The notes under the pieces were generated by a model. That model made no database searches, had not been told where the DNA came from, and saw only the letters and a list, made by a program, of their open reading frames with translations. The position numbers and the translations under genes were made by a program. A stretch of DNA of 33,509 nucleotides from Pseudomonadota bacterium (GTDB lineage Bacteria; Desulfobacterota; Desulfovibrionia; Desulfovibrionales; Desulfovibrionaceae): positions 1-33,509 of the forward strand of contig JAEYTO010000057.1 of the NCBI GenBank assembly GCA_023433925.1. The letters run 5' to 3'. Positions 1-7,341 of this stretch are shown here, one piece after another. The number at the start of each line of letters is the position of its first letter. Within the stretch, counting starts at the first letter, position 1.

Positions 1-208
1 CATATATCTCGTAGGGCGGCTTCTGCTCCTTGGCCAGCTCGACGTAATTCCTGATCTTGCGCTTGAGGCAGACGTCCGTGACAAGCCCGCAGCTCGTTTC
101 TGGGTCCAGGCGCGGCAGGTTGCCGGCGTCCGGGTCGCCGTTGGGGTTCCCGTTCACCACGTCGAAGAGGTAGACGAAGTCGTAGCGGTTCTGGATGGGC
201 GTGCTCAT
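1..208 (-). CDS. cas7c: Cas7c (Csd2) backbone subunit of type I-C Cascade, N-terminal part only
   Basis: This gene runs off the left edge, so only the first 69 residues are visible. The protein opens with MSTPIQNRYDFVYLFDVVNG followed by NPNGDPDAGNLPR, the conserved N-terminal strand and NPNGDP turn of Cas7/Csd2, the subunit that forms the crRNA-binding filament of the type I-C interference complex. The ATG at 206-208 is preceded by AGGAG with 7 nt spacing. It starts 12 nt after the stop of cas8c on the same strand, the usual order cas3-cas5-cas8c-cas7. Downstream genes (cas4, cas1, cas2) and the repeat array are expected beyond position 1 but cannot be seen. Confidence 0.93.
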   Translation of the reverse strand, partial: MSTPIQNRYDFVYLFDVVNGNPNGDPDAGNLPRLDPETSCGLVTDVCLKRKIRNYVELAKEQKPPYEIY

Positions 209-220
209 TTGGGTGCTCCT

Positions 221-1999
221 TTATTCTTCAGTGGAGTCGGAGTTGCTGTCGGACTTCTTGCGCCACAGGGCGTTGCGCTGGTGGTAATAGCCGAGGGCGA
301 ACATGGCCTGGCCGTCCAGGTCCAGATGCCGGGGGAAGGCCGTGATGCCTTCCATGACCTCGCCCATGCGCCTGTCGGAAACATGGCCATACTCGGCCTT
401 ACTCATGTGGTGCTGCGACAGGCGGACGAGACGCGGGAACACGCTGGCCGGCGTGGCCGAGGCCGCGCCGTAGAAGCGGTCCTTGATGGTCGCGTTGATG
501 CCGGGCAAGGCATCCTGTTGGGCCTTTTCCAGCACGGCGAAGAGCCGGCCCAGGCGATAGCCGATGTTGGTGCAGTTTGGATCAAGGGACACGCTGACCT
601 CCTTGGATGGTTTGCCCTGCCGAGCAAGACGGGAAAAGTGGGCCTTGATTAGCGCCGCGCGCAGGTACGTGACCTCGCCGTCGGCGCGGAACCTGCCGAT
701 GATCTTGGAAAGCAGGCTGCGCGGATACTCGCCGCCCGTGAGGATGGCGCGCATGAGCTCGCCACCCAGGAGTGGCTGTATGTCGTCGGCCTTGCGCTCG
801 GTGCGGCCGTCGGCCTTCCGGCGCACGGGCACGGTCTCCAGGAGTAGCCTGAACATGCCTGGATATTTAGGCTCGTTCTCGTAGCGGCTTTCGATCTCCA
901 GGTCCTTGTAGTGCTCGGCGAGGCGGCGCATGATGCCTTCCACTGTGGCGACGTGCCAAAAACGCACGGAGATGCGCGCCGCGTTGGGAGACAGGCCCAG
1001 GATGTAGAACGGGGTTTGCGGGTCCACGTCCCAGGTCGGTGTCCTGCCACCCTCGCGCAATGCTTCCAGCAGGTTGCGCAGCTCGGCGAGCAGGCCAGAG
1101 TCGTGGGCGTCAGTGGATTCCTCATCCACCGTGCCGCCCATGGCGGCGGCAAAGAACTCCTCGACCTTGGTCGGCTTCTCGGACCAGAACACGGTCGTGG
1201 CGTCGCCGACCTGGACGCGCTGGCGGCTGTCCTTGGCTAATAGGCTGTTGAGAGTAGTGATGTAATTAAATGCGGCTGACTCGCCAATTGGCGAGTTGTA
1301 GCTGCTGTTTTTATTATATGATGTAAAAGCGTTGGCATTGAAGGAAATCAAGGCAGCACCAGAAGATTGTGCGTCCTTGACACCGCGTATGAAGAATGGG
1401 TGTGTCTCAGAAATTGGAGTCGTTTGACCAGAGACGAGACAGAAACCTTCTTGACCACAAGGCTGGCTCTTCAAATAGGCAAGCCACGCATCTACAAACG
1501 CCTTGCGTTGGTGAAGAAAACCTTCTTCCCCATCCAAGCGGAAAACAACATTCTTACCAGCAAGTTCTGACCAATAGGTTAATCTCTCGGCTTCCGGAGG
1601 ATTCCAAGAATCAAGAAAGCTTAAAAGCGCCTGTGCGCCTGAATCATCTGAACTGCCCAGAACCTTATGTTGTAGGGCTTTAAATTCCTTGAACTGCTCT
1701 TGGAGGCGTTTGCTCTTTCCGCCTTCATCGGCTCCCAGCACATAGGCGGTCTTGTCCCACGCGAAGAAGGGATGCACTCCAGATGTGCGATCTTTGTCCT
1801 TTGGCACATGAAGACTTTTTGGTTCAAGCTGCTTCCTTTTCTCAGAGGTAATCTGCAAGTTACCGACTCTCAGCAACTTGCCGCCTGGCGCAAGTACAAG
1901 CTCAAAATGAATCTTTTCCTGACTGAAACCGAAAGGTGGGATATTTTGCCCTGCGTCACTTAGCCGCTGATAATACGAATTAAGCGCCTGCAATATCAT
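221..1999 (-). CDS. cas8c: Cas8c (Csd1) large subunit of type I-C Cascade
   Basis: The 592-residue protein has the length usual for Csd1/Cas8c, the large subunit that recognises the PAM and helps load target DNA. It begins MILQALNSYYQRL, typical of the family, contains AALISFNANAFTSYNKN near residue 215-230 and PFYILGLSPNAARISVRFW near residue 330-350, both recognisable Csd1 stretches, and ends in the conserved GRLFAVLEKAQ and FALGYYHQR region. Its start overlaps the cas5c stop by 4 nt (ATGA), so translation is coupled. The base composition is uneven: about 1250-1990, encoding the N-terminal 250 residues, is visibly richer in A and T and uses rarer codons than the GC-rich C-terminal part, which suggests allelic exchange of the N-terminal region. 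Confidence 0.93.
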   Translation of the reverse strand: MILQALNSYYQRLSDAGQNIPPFGFSQEKIHFELVLAPGGKLLRVGNLQITSEKRKQLEPKSLHVPKDKDRTSGVHPFFAWDKTAYVLGADEGGKSKRLQEQFKEFKALQHKVLGSSDDSGAQALLSFLDSWNPPEAERLTYWSELAGKNVVFRLDGEEGFLHQRKAFVDAWLAYLKSQPCGQEGFCLVSGQTTPISETHPFFIRGVKDAQSSGAALISFNANAFTSYNKNSSYNSPIGESAAFNYITTLNSLLAKDSRQRVQVGDATTVFWSEKPTKVEEFFAAAMGGTVDEESTDAHDSGLLAELRNLLEALREGGRTPTWDVDPQTPFYILGLSPNAARISVRFWHVATVEGIMRRLAEHYKDLEIESRYENEPKYPGMFRLLLETVPVRRKADGRTERKADDIQPLLGGELMRAILTGGEYPRSLLSKIIGRFRADGEVTYLRAALIKAHFSRLARQGKPSKEVSVSLDPNCTNIGYRLGRLFAVLEKAQQDALPGINATIKDRFYGAASATPASVFPRLVRLSQHHMSKAEYGHVSDRRMGEVMEGITAFPRHLDLDGQAMFALGYYHQRNALWRKKSDSNSDSTEE

Positions 2000-2652
2000 G
2001 CCGTGGCCTCCTGAAACGCCGGGACATCCACTACACCCCCGCGCATTTCGGCCCGGAAGAAGCGCGCCTCCATGCCCTTGGCGTAGTCCAGGTCGTGGAG
2101 CATCCAGCCCAGATCGCGCTCGCCCGCAAGGCTTTCATGGGGCTGTTCGCCGTCATCCGGGCCGAAGTGGGCCGGGAACTCGCGGCAGCCGAGGTACGGC
2201 CGGTGAAAACAGCGGCCGTCGCGCAGCCGGCGGTTGAATATGTCCAGGTGCTTGCCCTCGCTCTCGTTCGCCGGATTCCATTTCTCGGTGGGCTCGAAGT
2301 GCGCGTCGATCAGGTAGGCCACATCCCGCAGCACCATGGCCGCGCGCTGCTGGCGGTCATCCTCGATGAGAATTTCCACCGGGCTCTTGCCGTCCTTCAT
2401 GGCCTTGGTGATGTTCTGGAATGGAAGCTTGCTGGCCAGTTCATTGCGGCGCACGTTCTCGAAACGGATGGGCCGCAGCACGGCGATGCGGTCCACTACC
2501 CAGCGGATGGCCGGTTTCCAGTAGATGGCCTCCAGCACGCCCCTGGCCGCGCTGGGCGTCATGATGTCGTAGGAAACCCGCTCCACCTTCATCTCCGGCC
2601 GGGTGAAGCAGGCATACTCGCCCCATACCTTGCAGCGGACGCCGAAAGCCAT
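1996..2652 (-). CDS. cas5c: Cas5c (Cas5d), crRNA-processing subunit of type I-C Cascade
   Basis: The protein is 218 residues and begins MAFGVRCKVWGEYACFTRPE, the N-terminal signature of Cas5d. In type I-C systems this protein replaces Cas6: it cuts the pre-crRNA and stays bound to the 5' handle. MKVERVSYDIMTPSAARGVL and EAIYWKPAIRW follow, which form the conserved core. I chose the ATG at 2650-2652 because it has AGGAGG upstream; a longer open frame to 2880 exists but would overlap cas3 and has no family support. It lies 16 nt behind cas3 and overlaps cas8c by 4 nt, so the three genes form one transcription unit. Confidence 0.94.
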   Translation of the reverse strand: MAFGVRCKVWGEYACFTRPEMKVERVSYDIMTPSAARGVLEAIYWKPAIRWVVDRIAVLRPIRFENVRRNELASKLPFQNITKAMKDGKSPVEILIEDDRQQRAAMVLRDVAYLIDAHFEPTEKWNPANESEGKHLDIFNRRLRDGRCFHRPYLGCREFPAHFGPDDGEQPHESLAGERDLGWMLHDLDYAKGMEARFFRAEMRGGVVDVPAFQEATA

Positions 2653-2668
2653 ATGGCCGCCTCCTCGG

Positions 2669-4921
2669 TTAGAACATGGTCGATTCGATATCCCTGTACG
2701 CCGGATCTTCCGGGCACAGCCCCAGGTCCGGCTTGTAGATGTCCTTGTTGCGCAGCACCGCGTAGCGCTCCGCGACCATCTCCACGGCCCCGCCCGCGAG
2801 CAGCCCGGCCAGCACGCGCGGGTGAACCTGCACGGTATGGCGTTGCAGCCGGCGCAGGATGCCGCCAGCGTGCTCGGCATAGGCCAGCGAGTCGGCCAGG
2901 CGTTCAGCCTCCTTGTCCTGAGGCACGATCACCGGCTGCTGGCCGTCGGCGATGAGCTGAAAGAGTTCGGCGATCTTGCGGAACGGAAAGTCGCCGCGCT
3001 GGGCGGTTTCGGAGAGCAGGTCCAGGATGCGCTTCTTGTCCAGGTCCGGACCGGCCTGCCAGAAGAGCAGCCGGAAGTAGTGCTCCACGGCTTCGGGCGC
3101 GAGGGGATCGGGATGCAGGCTCTGGACTTCGGCGCCCTTGTCCGCCGTGATGCGGAAATGGCCCGGCGGCACCCCGTCCTCGGGCGTGAACACGAACACC
3201 TGTCCGCCCGGCCTTCCCGATTCGGCGGTCAACCTGCCCTCGCGGTCGCAACGGCCCGCGGCCTGGGCGATGGAGTCGATGCCCGCCGCCGCGCGGTATA
3301 CGACCGGGAAGTCAACGTCCACGCCAGCCTCCACGAGCTGGGTCGAGACCACCCGGCACGGCCGATTCTCTTTCAGCGCCGCCTTTATCTCCTCAATTTT
3401 CCGACTCCTATGCTCCGGACACATGTTCGCGCTCAAATGAAACAGACCGTCCGCATTCTTCAGCTTGTCTTTCAGCCGCTCATACAGCCTGCGCGCGTGG
3501 CCGCGTGTATTCACGATGCACAGGGCCTGCTCGTGGCCGGCCAGCCGGTCGGCAAGCTCCTCGTCCGTGAGCGTGCCCAACCGTTCCACGCGCACGCGCC
3601 TGAGCGCCTCGTGCAGCCCGGCCGGGTCGCGGATGATCTCGTGCACCTTTTCCAGACCGGCCTTGAAGTCGTCGCGGACCTTGATGGCCGGTTGCGTGGC
3701 AGTGCAGAGCACGATGGTCGTCTTGTAGTTCAGGGCCAGTTCCCGGATGGCCTCCAGGCAGGGCAGCAGCAGCTCGCGGGGCAGCATCTGCGCCTCGTCG
3801 AGGATGACCACGCTATTGGCGATGTTGTGCAGCTTGCGGCAGCGCGAGGTGCGGGCCGCGAAGAGCGACTCGAAGAACTGCACGGCGGTCGTGGCGATGA
3901 CCGGCGCGTCCCAGTTCTCCGAGGCGAGCTTGGCCCGTGCGGCGGCCGGGTCTTCTTCCTCGTCCTCCTGACCTTTTTTGAAATCAAAGGAGCTGTGGTG
4001 CTCCAGCACCGCGTCGCCGCGTGCGTCCGGGTCAAGAAAATCGCGAAACACCGCCGCGTTCTGTTCAATGATAGACATGTACGGGATGACGTAGATGATG
4101 CGGCGCTTGCCGTGCTGCTCGGCGTGGCGCAGCGCGAAGGCCAGGGACGAGAGCGTCTTGCCGCCGCCCGTGGGCACGGTGAGCGAGAACAGCCCCGGCC
4201 GCAGATCGGCATCTTGCAGGCACTGCTCCAGCACCTCGCGACGGATGCGGTTGACCTGGGAGTCGCGCTCGCGGCGGGCCTTGCTCACCAAGCCTTCCAG
4301 TGTGGGAAAGAATCGTCCGGCCAGCTCGGACAGGTCGGCCCAGCCTTGGCGGCTATCGCCCCGGCCCTGGTCCATGAAGGCTTCCGTATCGAGGAAGTCC
4401 GCATCCACCAAACAGGAGAAAACCATGCGCGTGAAAAAGGCTGCCTGAAAGCCGAGGCGTTTGTCGCGAGAAGGCGTGAAGGGCAAACTGGCGGGTATGG
4501 CGGGCTGCGTGTCCAGAACGCTTGCGACGCACCCAGGCAGATCCTTGCGCAGCCGGTCCGTGAGCGTGGAACCGCCATTGCCGGCTCCGTCAGGCAATCC
4601 GCCATGGTGCCCGGCAAGGCAGTAGGCCAGAATCCGCTTCAGGGGCGTTCTTGCCGCGTCCGCCAATTTTGCCCCGGCCGTGGAGTGGTCGATGCCGCTC
4701 CGGCCCCGGTACGCCCCCTGCGCCGTGCGGACGAGGTACTTTTGGAACTCAGGCTTACACTTGCCCACATCGTGCAACAGACCGGCGGCATGCGCCCAAT
4801 CCTGTCCGCCAAACGGAGCGGCGAAACGCGCGGCCATATCCGCCACGCCATGCAAATGCTCGAACAGCTCCTGCCACTGTTCCTGCGGCAGCACGGGAGA
4901 AGAATGGGCATAAAGGGGCAT
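2669..4921 (-). CDS. cas3: Cas3 helicase-nuclease, type I-C
   Basis: The protein is 750 residues from the ATG at 4919-4921, which follows GAGGTG with 5 nt spacing and gives MPLYAHSS, the usual opening of HD-type Cas3. The HD nuclease motif is HDVGK at residues 50-54 with HSTAG at 79-83. The helicase part has Walker A TGGGKT at about 251, the motif II box DEAQ at about 375 (a known variant of DEAD/H), motif III-like CTATQP, and the C-terminal STQLVEAGVDVDF and QAAGRCDREG motifs V and VI. It unwinds and degrades DNA recruited by Cascade. An in-frame ATG at 4988-4990 would add 23 residues but has no convincing ribosome binding site and no family support. It is the first gene of the operon seen here. 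Confidence 0.95.
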   Translation of the reverse strand: MPLYAHSSPVLPQEQWQELFEHLHGVADMAARFAAPFGGQDWAHAAGLLHDVGKCKPEFQKYLVRTAQGAYRGRSGIDHSTAGAKLADAARTPLKRILAYCLAGHHGGLPDGAGNGGSTLTDRLRKDLPGCVASVLDTQPAIPASLPFTPSRDKRLGFQAAFFTRMVFSCLVDADFLDTEAFMDQGRGDSRQGWADLSELAGRFFPTLEGLVSKARRERDSQVNRIRREVLEQCLQDADLRPGLFSLTVPTGGGKTLSSLAFALRHAEQHGKRRIIYVIPYMSIIEQNAAVFRDFLDPDARGDAVLEHHSSFDFKKGQEDEEEDPAAARAKLASENWDAPVIATTAVQFFESLFAARTSRCRKLHNIANSVVILDEAQMLPRELLLPCLEAIRELALNYKTTIVLCTATQPAIKVRDDFKAGLEKVHEIIRDPAGLHEALRRVRVERLGTLTDEELADRLAGHEQALCIVNTRGHARRLYERLKDKLKNADGLFHLSANMCPEHRSRKIEEIKAALKENRPCRVVSTQLVEAGVDVDFPVVYRAAAGIDSIAQAAGRCDREGRLTAESGRPGGQVFVFTPEDGVPPGHFRITADKGAEVQSLHPDPLAPEAVEHYFRLLFWQAGPDLDKKRILDLLSETAQRGDFPFRKIAELFQLIADGQQPVIVPQDKEAERLADSLAYAEHAGGILRRLQRHTVQVHPRVLAGLLAGGAVEMVAERYAVLRNKDIYKPDLGLCPEDPAYRDIESTMF

Positions 4922-5243
4922 GCCGCACCTCGCATAAAAATGTTGGAATACTTGGTTGACGCTATATTGTGCTGGCCAATCGGTCAACATGTGGAGCTTA
5001 CCCGGTTTCGCGGACAGGTCACCATTGGGAAGATGGGGTTCGCGATGCCCAAATCACGCCCGCCTTATCCGGCAGCCTTTTGTCGGCAGATGAGCGACCT
5101 TGTCCAGGCAGCATTGGCTCAAATACCCTGCGGCGCGGCGAGGCCCGAGCCCATGGCGTGCGCGCCAGACGGGTCGCGGCCTCGTGACTCCAGGCGCTGA
5201 CATCCCTCCCGCAATCGTCTGCGAACATTCACTTTCCGCTCGG
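4922..5243. other. Non-coding region upstream of cas3
   Basis: No convincing gene is present between the cas3 start and the inverted repeat at 5244. Open frames exist on both strands but have the arginine- and proline-rich look of shadow frames in GC-rich DNA. On the minus strand, TTGACC at 4983-4988 followed 15 nt later by TATAGC could be a weak cas promoter; the spacing is shorter than ideal, so I do not list it separately. Confidence 0.5.
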
Positions 5244-5271
5244 ACCGAAATGATTTCGGTTTTTCCGAAAT
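5244..5271. repeat. Clustered CCGAAAT / ATTTCGG half-sites upstream of cas operon
   Basis: Three half-sites alternate in orientation. ACCGAAAT-g-ATTTCGGT (5244-5260) is a perfect 8-bp palindrome around one base, and its right half forms a second dyad with the next half-site, TTTCGG-ttttt-CCGAAA (5254-5270). The arrangement allows two mutually exclusive hairpins in RNA or two overlapping protein sites in DNA. It lies about 320 bp upstream of cas3. Confidence 0.6.
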
Positions 5272-5280
5272 GGCCTCCAA

Positions 5281-5320
5281 GCTCCAGATAGCGTGCGCCT
5301 ACGCCTGGTTAGAGCATTTC
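5281..5320 (-). repeat. Decayed fragment of the ~130-bp structured repeat
   Basis: Read on the minus strand, this stretch has GAAATGCTCT, then AGGCGTAGGCGCA (plus-strand 5294-5306), then a CTGGAGC-like end. These three blocks occur in the same order in the full copies at 6366, 16876 and 18835, but here the middle hairpin is missing and the spacing is short. The 13-base match AGGCGTAGGCGCA is exact. I take it as a truncated or decayed copy in inverse orientation. Confidence 0.45.
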
Positions 5321-5476
5321 CTCCTGGTCTTGAGTGCTCTCACTTTCCGGTTCCGCCGTAAAAAGCAAGCCGTGGACAGCATCACCCATGTGCTTGGGAC
5401 GCCTCCGCGCGCTATCTTCTTGGAACTCATTTGCCAGGATATCCAACGAAATCAGGCTGGAATCATAGATACGCAT
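5309..5476 (-). CDS. Possible small hypothetical protein (55 residues)
   Basis: The reading frame starts MRIYDSSLISLDILANEF and continues with a polar, acidic sequence ending in QDQEEML. Codon use looks more protein-like than the other frames here, but there is no good ribosome binding site before the ATG at 5474-5476, I recognise no family, and its last codons coincide with the decayed repeat fragment (GAAATGCTC then TAA). A GTG at 5530 would extend it by 18 residues. It may be a real small gene, a remnant, or chance. Confidence 0.25.
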   Translation of the reverse strand: MRIYDSSLISLDILANEFQEDSARRRPKHMGDAVHGLLFTAEPESESTQDQEEML

Positions 5477-5501
5477 TTGTTGCCAGCCGTGCAGTACCGA
5501 A

Positions 5502-5517
5502 TGGCACGATGGATGCT
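5502..5517 (+). promoter_or_regulatory. Sigma-54 (-24/-12) promoter for the flp/tad operon
   Basis: The sequence TGGCACG-N4-ATGCT matches the sigma-54 consensus TGGCACG-N4-TTGCW at all positions but one, and the invariant GG (5503-5504) and GC (5515-5516) are separated by exactly 10 nt. Transcription would start near 5528, about 55 nt before the flp ATG. A sigma-54-dependent response regulator is encoded right after the tad operon (17284-18741), which supports the call. Confidence 0.75.
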
Positions 5518-5582
5518 CTATAAGAGGCACATGCCAGGGGGCATGGGCGTAAACTTTATTGACTCTCTATCGGAGGTTCATC

Positions 5583-5750
5583 ATGCAGGCTATCGTTCGC
5601 TTTCTGAAGGATGAGGAAGGCATCTCCAGCTTGGAATGGATTGTCCTTGGCGCGGTTGTCATCGTGGGCATGGCCGCTGTGTTCGGCGCTCTGCAGACGG
5701 CCATGCAGGGCACCGTGACGAACATCACAAACGAAGTTGCCGGGGCTTAG
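5583..5750 (+). CDS. flp: Flp-type IVb pilin
   Basis: This is a 55-residue prepilin. A short charged leader (MQAIVRFLKDEEG) is followed by ISSLEWIVLGAVVIVGMAAV. Cleavage after Gly13 would leave Glu at position +5 and Trp at +6, where Flp pilins normally have Glu-Tyr; Trp is a conservative change. The hydrophobic stretch forms the pilus core helix. The ATG at 5583 follows CGGAGG with 6 nt spacing; an upstream in-frame start at 5559 lacks this and would spoil the leader. It is the first gene of the tad operon, behind a sigma-54 promoter, and is separated from the next gene by a very strong hairpin. The protein should be the major pilus subunit, processed by the peptidase at 5815. Confidence 0.93.
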   Translation: MQAIVRFLKDEEGISSLEWIVLGAVVIVGMAAVFGALQTAMQGTVTNITNEVAGA

Positions 5751-5766
5751 CACAGACACATCCATA

Positions 5767-5799
5767 GGGCTGGCGCCGTTATATGTACGGCGCCAGCCC
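5767..5799 (+). promoter_or_regulatory. Strong hairpin between flp and the rest of the tad operon
   Basis: A perfect 13-bp stem GGGCTGGCGCCGT / ACGGCGCCAGCCC surrounds a 7-nt loop TATATGT. No U-run follows, so it is not a classical intrinsic terminator. Its place just behind the pilin gene fits a 3'-end stabiliser or attenuator that keeps pilin mRNA in excess over the assembly genes. Confidence 0.7.
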
Positions 5800-5814
5800 C
5801 AAACAACAAAGAAC

Positions 5815-6369
5815 ATGACAATCGTAATAATAGCCGCGACTGCTGCATATTTCGATGCATTGCAGGGCAAGATACCAAATGCGCTCACGTTGGCCGGCAC
5901 CGCGGGAGCACTGGCGCATTTCAGCCTGACCCATGGACTGTCCGGGCTCGGCTTCTCGCTGGCCGGGCTGGGCGTGGGCCTCGGACTGCTGATCGTGCCC
6001 TACGCGGTGGGACAACTCGCGGCCGGTGACGTGAAGCTGGCTGCAACGCTGGGCGCTTGGCTTGGCCCCTACATGATTCTGTGGGCCTTGACCCTGACCA
6101 TCCTGTTGGGCGGTGCATACGGGGCCTTTCAGATCGTGCGCACGGGCTTGGCGCGGGAGGCGCTGGGCAGGTTGTGGGGCGTTGTTTCTCAGGCGCGCTC
6201 GCAGGGCGGGCTGGTCCTGGCCGGGGTGTCCGGTCTGGCGGCCGCGCGTGGAGGCTGGCGTACCGAGCGGTTGCCCAGGATCAGGTTCGGGGTGGTCATG
6301 GCCTGGGGCACGCTGCTGGCCCTGGAGCTGGCCGAGCCCCTGGGGCGCGTGCTCTTCGCGCGGAACTAG
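5815..6369 (+). CDS. cpaA: Prepilin peptidase, TadV/CpaA type (A24 aspartic protease)
   Basis: The 184-residue membrane protein carries the two catalytic aspartates of type IV prepilin peptidases: AAYFDALQGKIPN near residue 15 (first Asp, with the usual IPN) and AAGDVKLAATLG near residue 66 (GxGD-like second Asp; the first Gly is Ala here). Several hydrophobic helices follow. It would cut the leader from Flp and from the TadE-type pseudopilins. The ATG at 5815 has only a weak purine-rich upstream sequence; the open frame extends to 5737 but that would run through the hairpin. Its stop codon is the first part of the left arm of the structured repeat at 6366. Confidence 0.88.
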   Translation: MTIVIIAATAAYFDALQGKIPNALTLAGTAGALAHFSLTHGLSGLGFSLAGLGVGLGLLIVPYAVGQLAAGDVKLAATLGAWLGPYMILWALTLTILLGGAYGAFQIVRTGLAREALGRLWGVVSQARSQGGLVLAGVSGLAAARGGWRTERLPRIRFGVVMAWGTLLALELAEPLGRVLFARN

Positions 6370-6497
6370 AGCATTTCGCTTTGGAAATGCTCTAGGACAG
6401 CCCGACGCCAGTAGGGCTGTCCGCTCCCGAAGGCGTAGGCGCAATTCATTTGCGCCGTCAACGCCGAAGGGAGCGTCTGAAATGCAATATGCTTTAG
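6366..6497 (+). repeat. Structured MITE-like repeat, copy 1
   Basis: This 132-bp element has three hairpins: TAGAGCATTTC/GAAATGCTCTA (11 bp, 6367-6394), GGACAGCCC/GGGCTGTCC (9 bp, 6395-6422), and a nested third with CGCTCCC/GGGAGCG outside and GGCGCAA/TTGCGCC inside (6422-6475). The ends CTAGAGCATTTCGC and, inverted, CTAAAGCATATTGC form an imperfect terminal repeat. It overlaps the cpaA stop codon and ends exactly where the cpaB ribosome binding site begins. See copies at 16876 and 18835. Confidence 0.85.
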
Positions 6498-6510
6498 AAG
6501 GAGACGGTCA

Positions 6511-7329
6511 ATGGCGAAAACACGTTCTCTCGGCAGGATTCTCGTGGTCCTGGTCCTGGCCCTGGCCGCGGGCTATCTCAACTTCCTCTGGATGGCCGGA
6601 CGCGGCGAGGCCGTGGCCGTGGCCGAGAAGCCCCAGACCGCGCCGGTCGTCGTGGCCGTGGCCGACCTGCCTGCCGGCACGAAGCTCAACCCGGACATGC
6701 TCCGCGTGGCCCAGTACCCGCTGGAGGCCGTGCCGAGCGGGGTGTTTTCGACCCACGCCGAGCTCGACGGCCGTATCCTCGCCGCGCCCATCGCGGCCAG
6801 GGAGCCGGTGGGCGAATCGCGATTGGCTCCCGCGCACGTCAAGGCCGGCGGCATGACCGCCCTGGTGGCTCCCGGCAAGCGGGCCATGGCCGTCAAGGGC
6901 AACGAAGTCCTGGGCATGTCCGGCCTCATCGGGCCCGGCCACAAGGTGGACGTGCTCGTGACGCTGAGTTCGGGCGGTTCGGGCCAGCGCCAGGAGGCCA
7001 AGCTCGTGCTGTCCAACGTGCCGGTCCTGGCCACGGGCACGGTCCTGGAGCCCACCAAGGACGGCAAGAACACCTCGCCCGTGGATGTGTACACCCTGGA
7101 GGTCACGCCCGAGGAGAGCGAAGTCCTGGCCCTGGCCTCGACCCTGGGCAGGCTCCACTTCGCCTTGCGCAACTTCGCCGACGTGGAGCCCGTGCTGACC
7201 AGCGGCGCCGACGTGAAGACCACCCTGGCCTCGCACAAGCCCAAGGCCAGGCCAGCGGCCGGGGCGCGATACCGGAAGGTGGAAGTCATCTCCGGCGGCC
7301 AAAGCAAGACGCACAACTTCGCTCAATAA
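6511..7329 (+). CDS. cpaB: CpaB/RcpC Flp pilus assembly protein (SAF domain)
   Basis: The 272-residue protein has one N-terminal membrane segment (residues 8-25, RILVVLVLALAAGYLNF), then the SAF domain with VVAVADLPAGTKLNPDMLRV at about 48-67 and GRILAAPIAAREPV, the hallmark of CpaB/RcpC. The second half (AMAVKGNEVLGMSGLIGPGHKVDVLVT) matches the RcpC C-terminal domain. It is thought to sit in the periplasm and work with the secretin. The ATG at 6511 follows AAGGAG. The gene directly follows the structured repeat and is 12 nt before the secretin gene. Confidence 0.93.
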   Translation: MAKTRSLGRILVVLVLALAAGYLNFLWMAGRGEAVAVAEKPQTAPVVVAVADLPAGTKLNPDMLRVAQYPLEAVPSGVFSTHAELDGRILAAPIAAREPVGESRLAPAHVKAGGMTALVAPGKRAMAVKGNEVLGMSGLIGPGHKVDVLVTLSSGGSGQRQEAKLVLSNVPVLATGTVLEPTKDGKNTSPVDVYTLEVTPEESEVLALASTLGRLHFALRNFADVEPVLTSGADVKTTLASHKPKARPAAGARYRKVEVISGGQSKTHNFAQ

Positions 7330-7341
7330 CAGGGGAAGACC

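Noticed and set aside
1996..2880. A longer Cas5c starting at 2880
   Set aside because: The extra 76 residues overlap cas3 and do not resemble Cas5; the ATG at 2652 has AGGAGG and the family's N-terminus.
2603..5200. An 865-codon open frame on the plus strand opposite cas3
   Set aside because: Shadow frame: cas3 motifs on the minus strand are complete and in order, while the plus frame shows no recognisable domain.
1..5300. CRISPR repeat-spacer array
   Set aside because: No regularly spaced direct repeats were seen; in type I-C loci the array is normally beyond cas2, outside the window.
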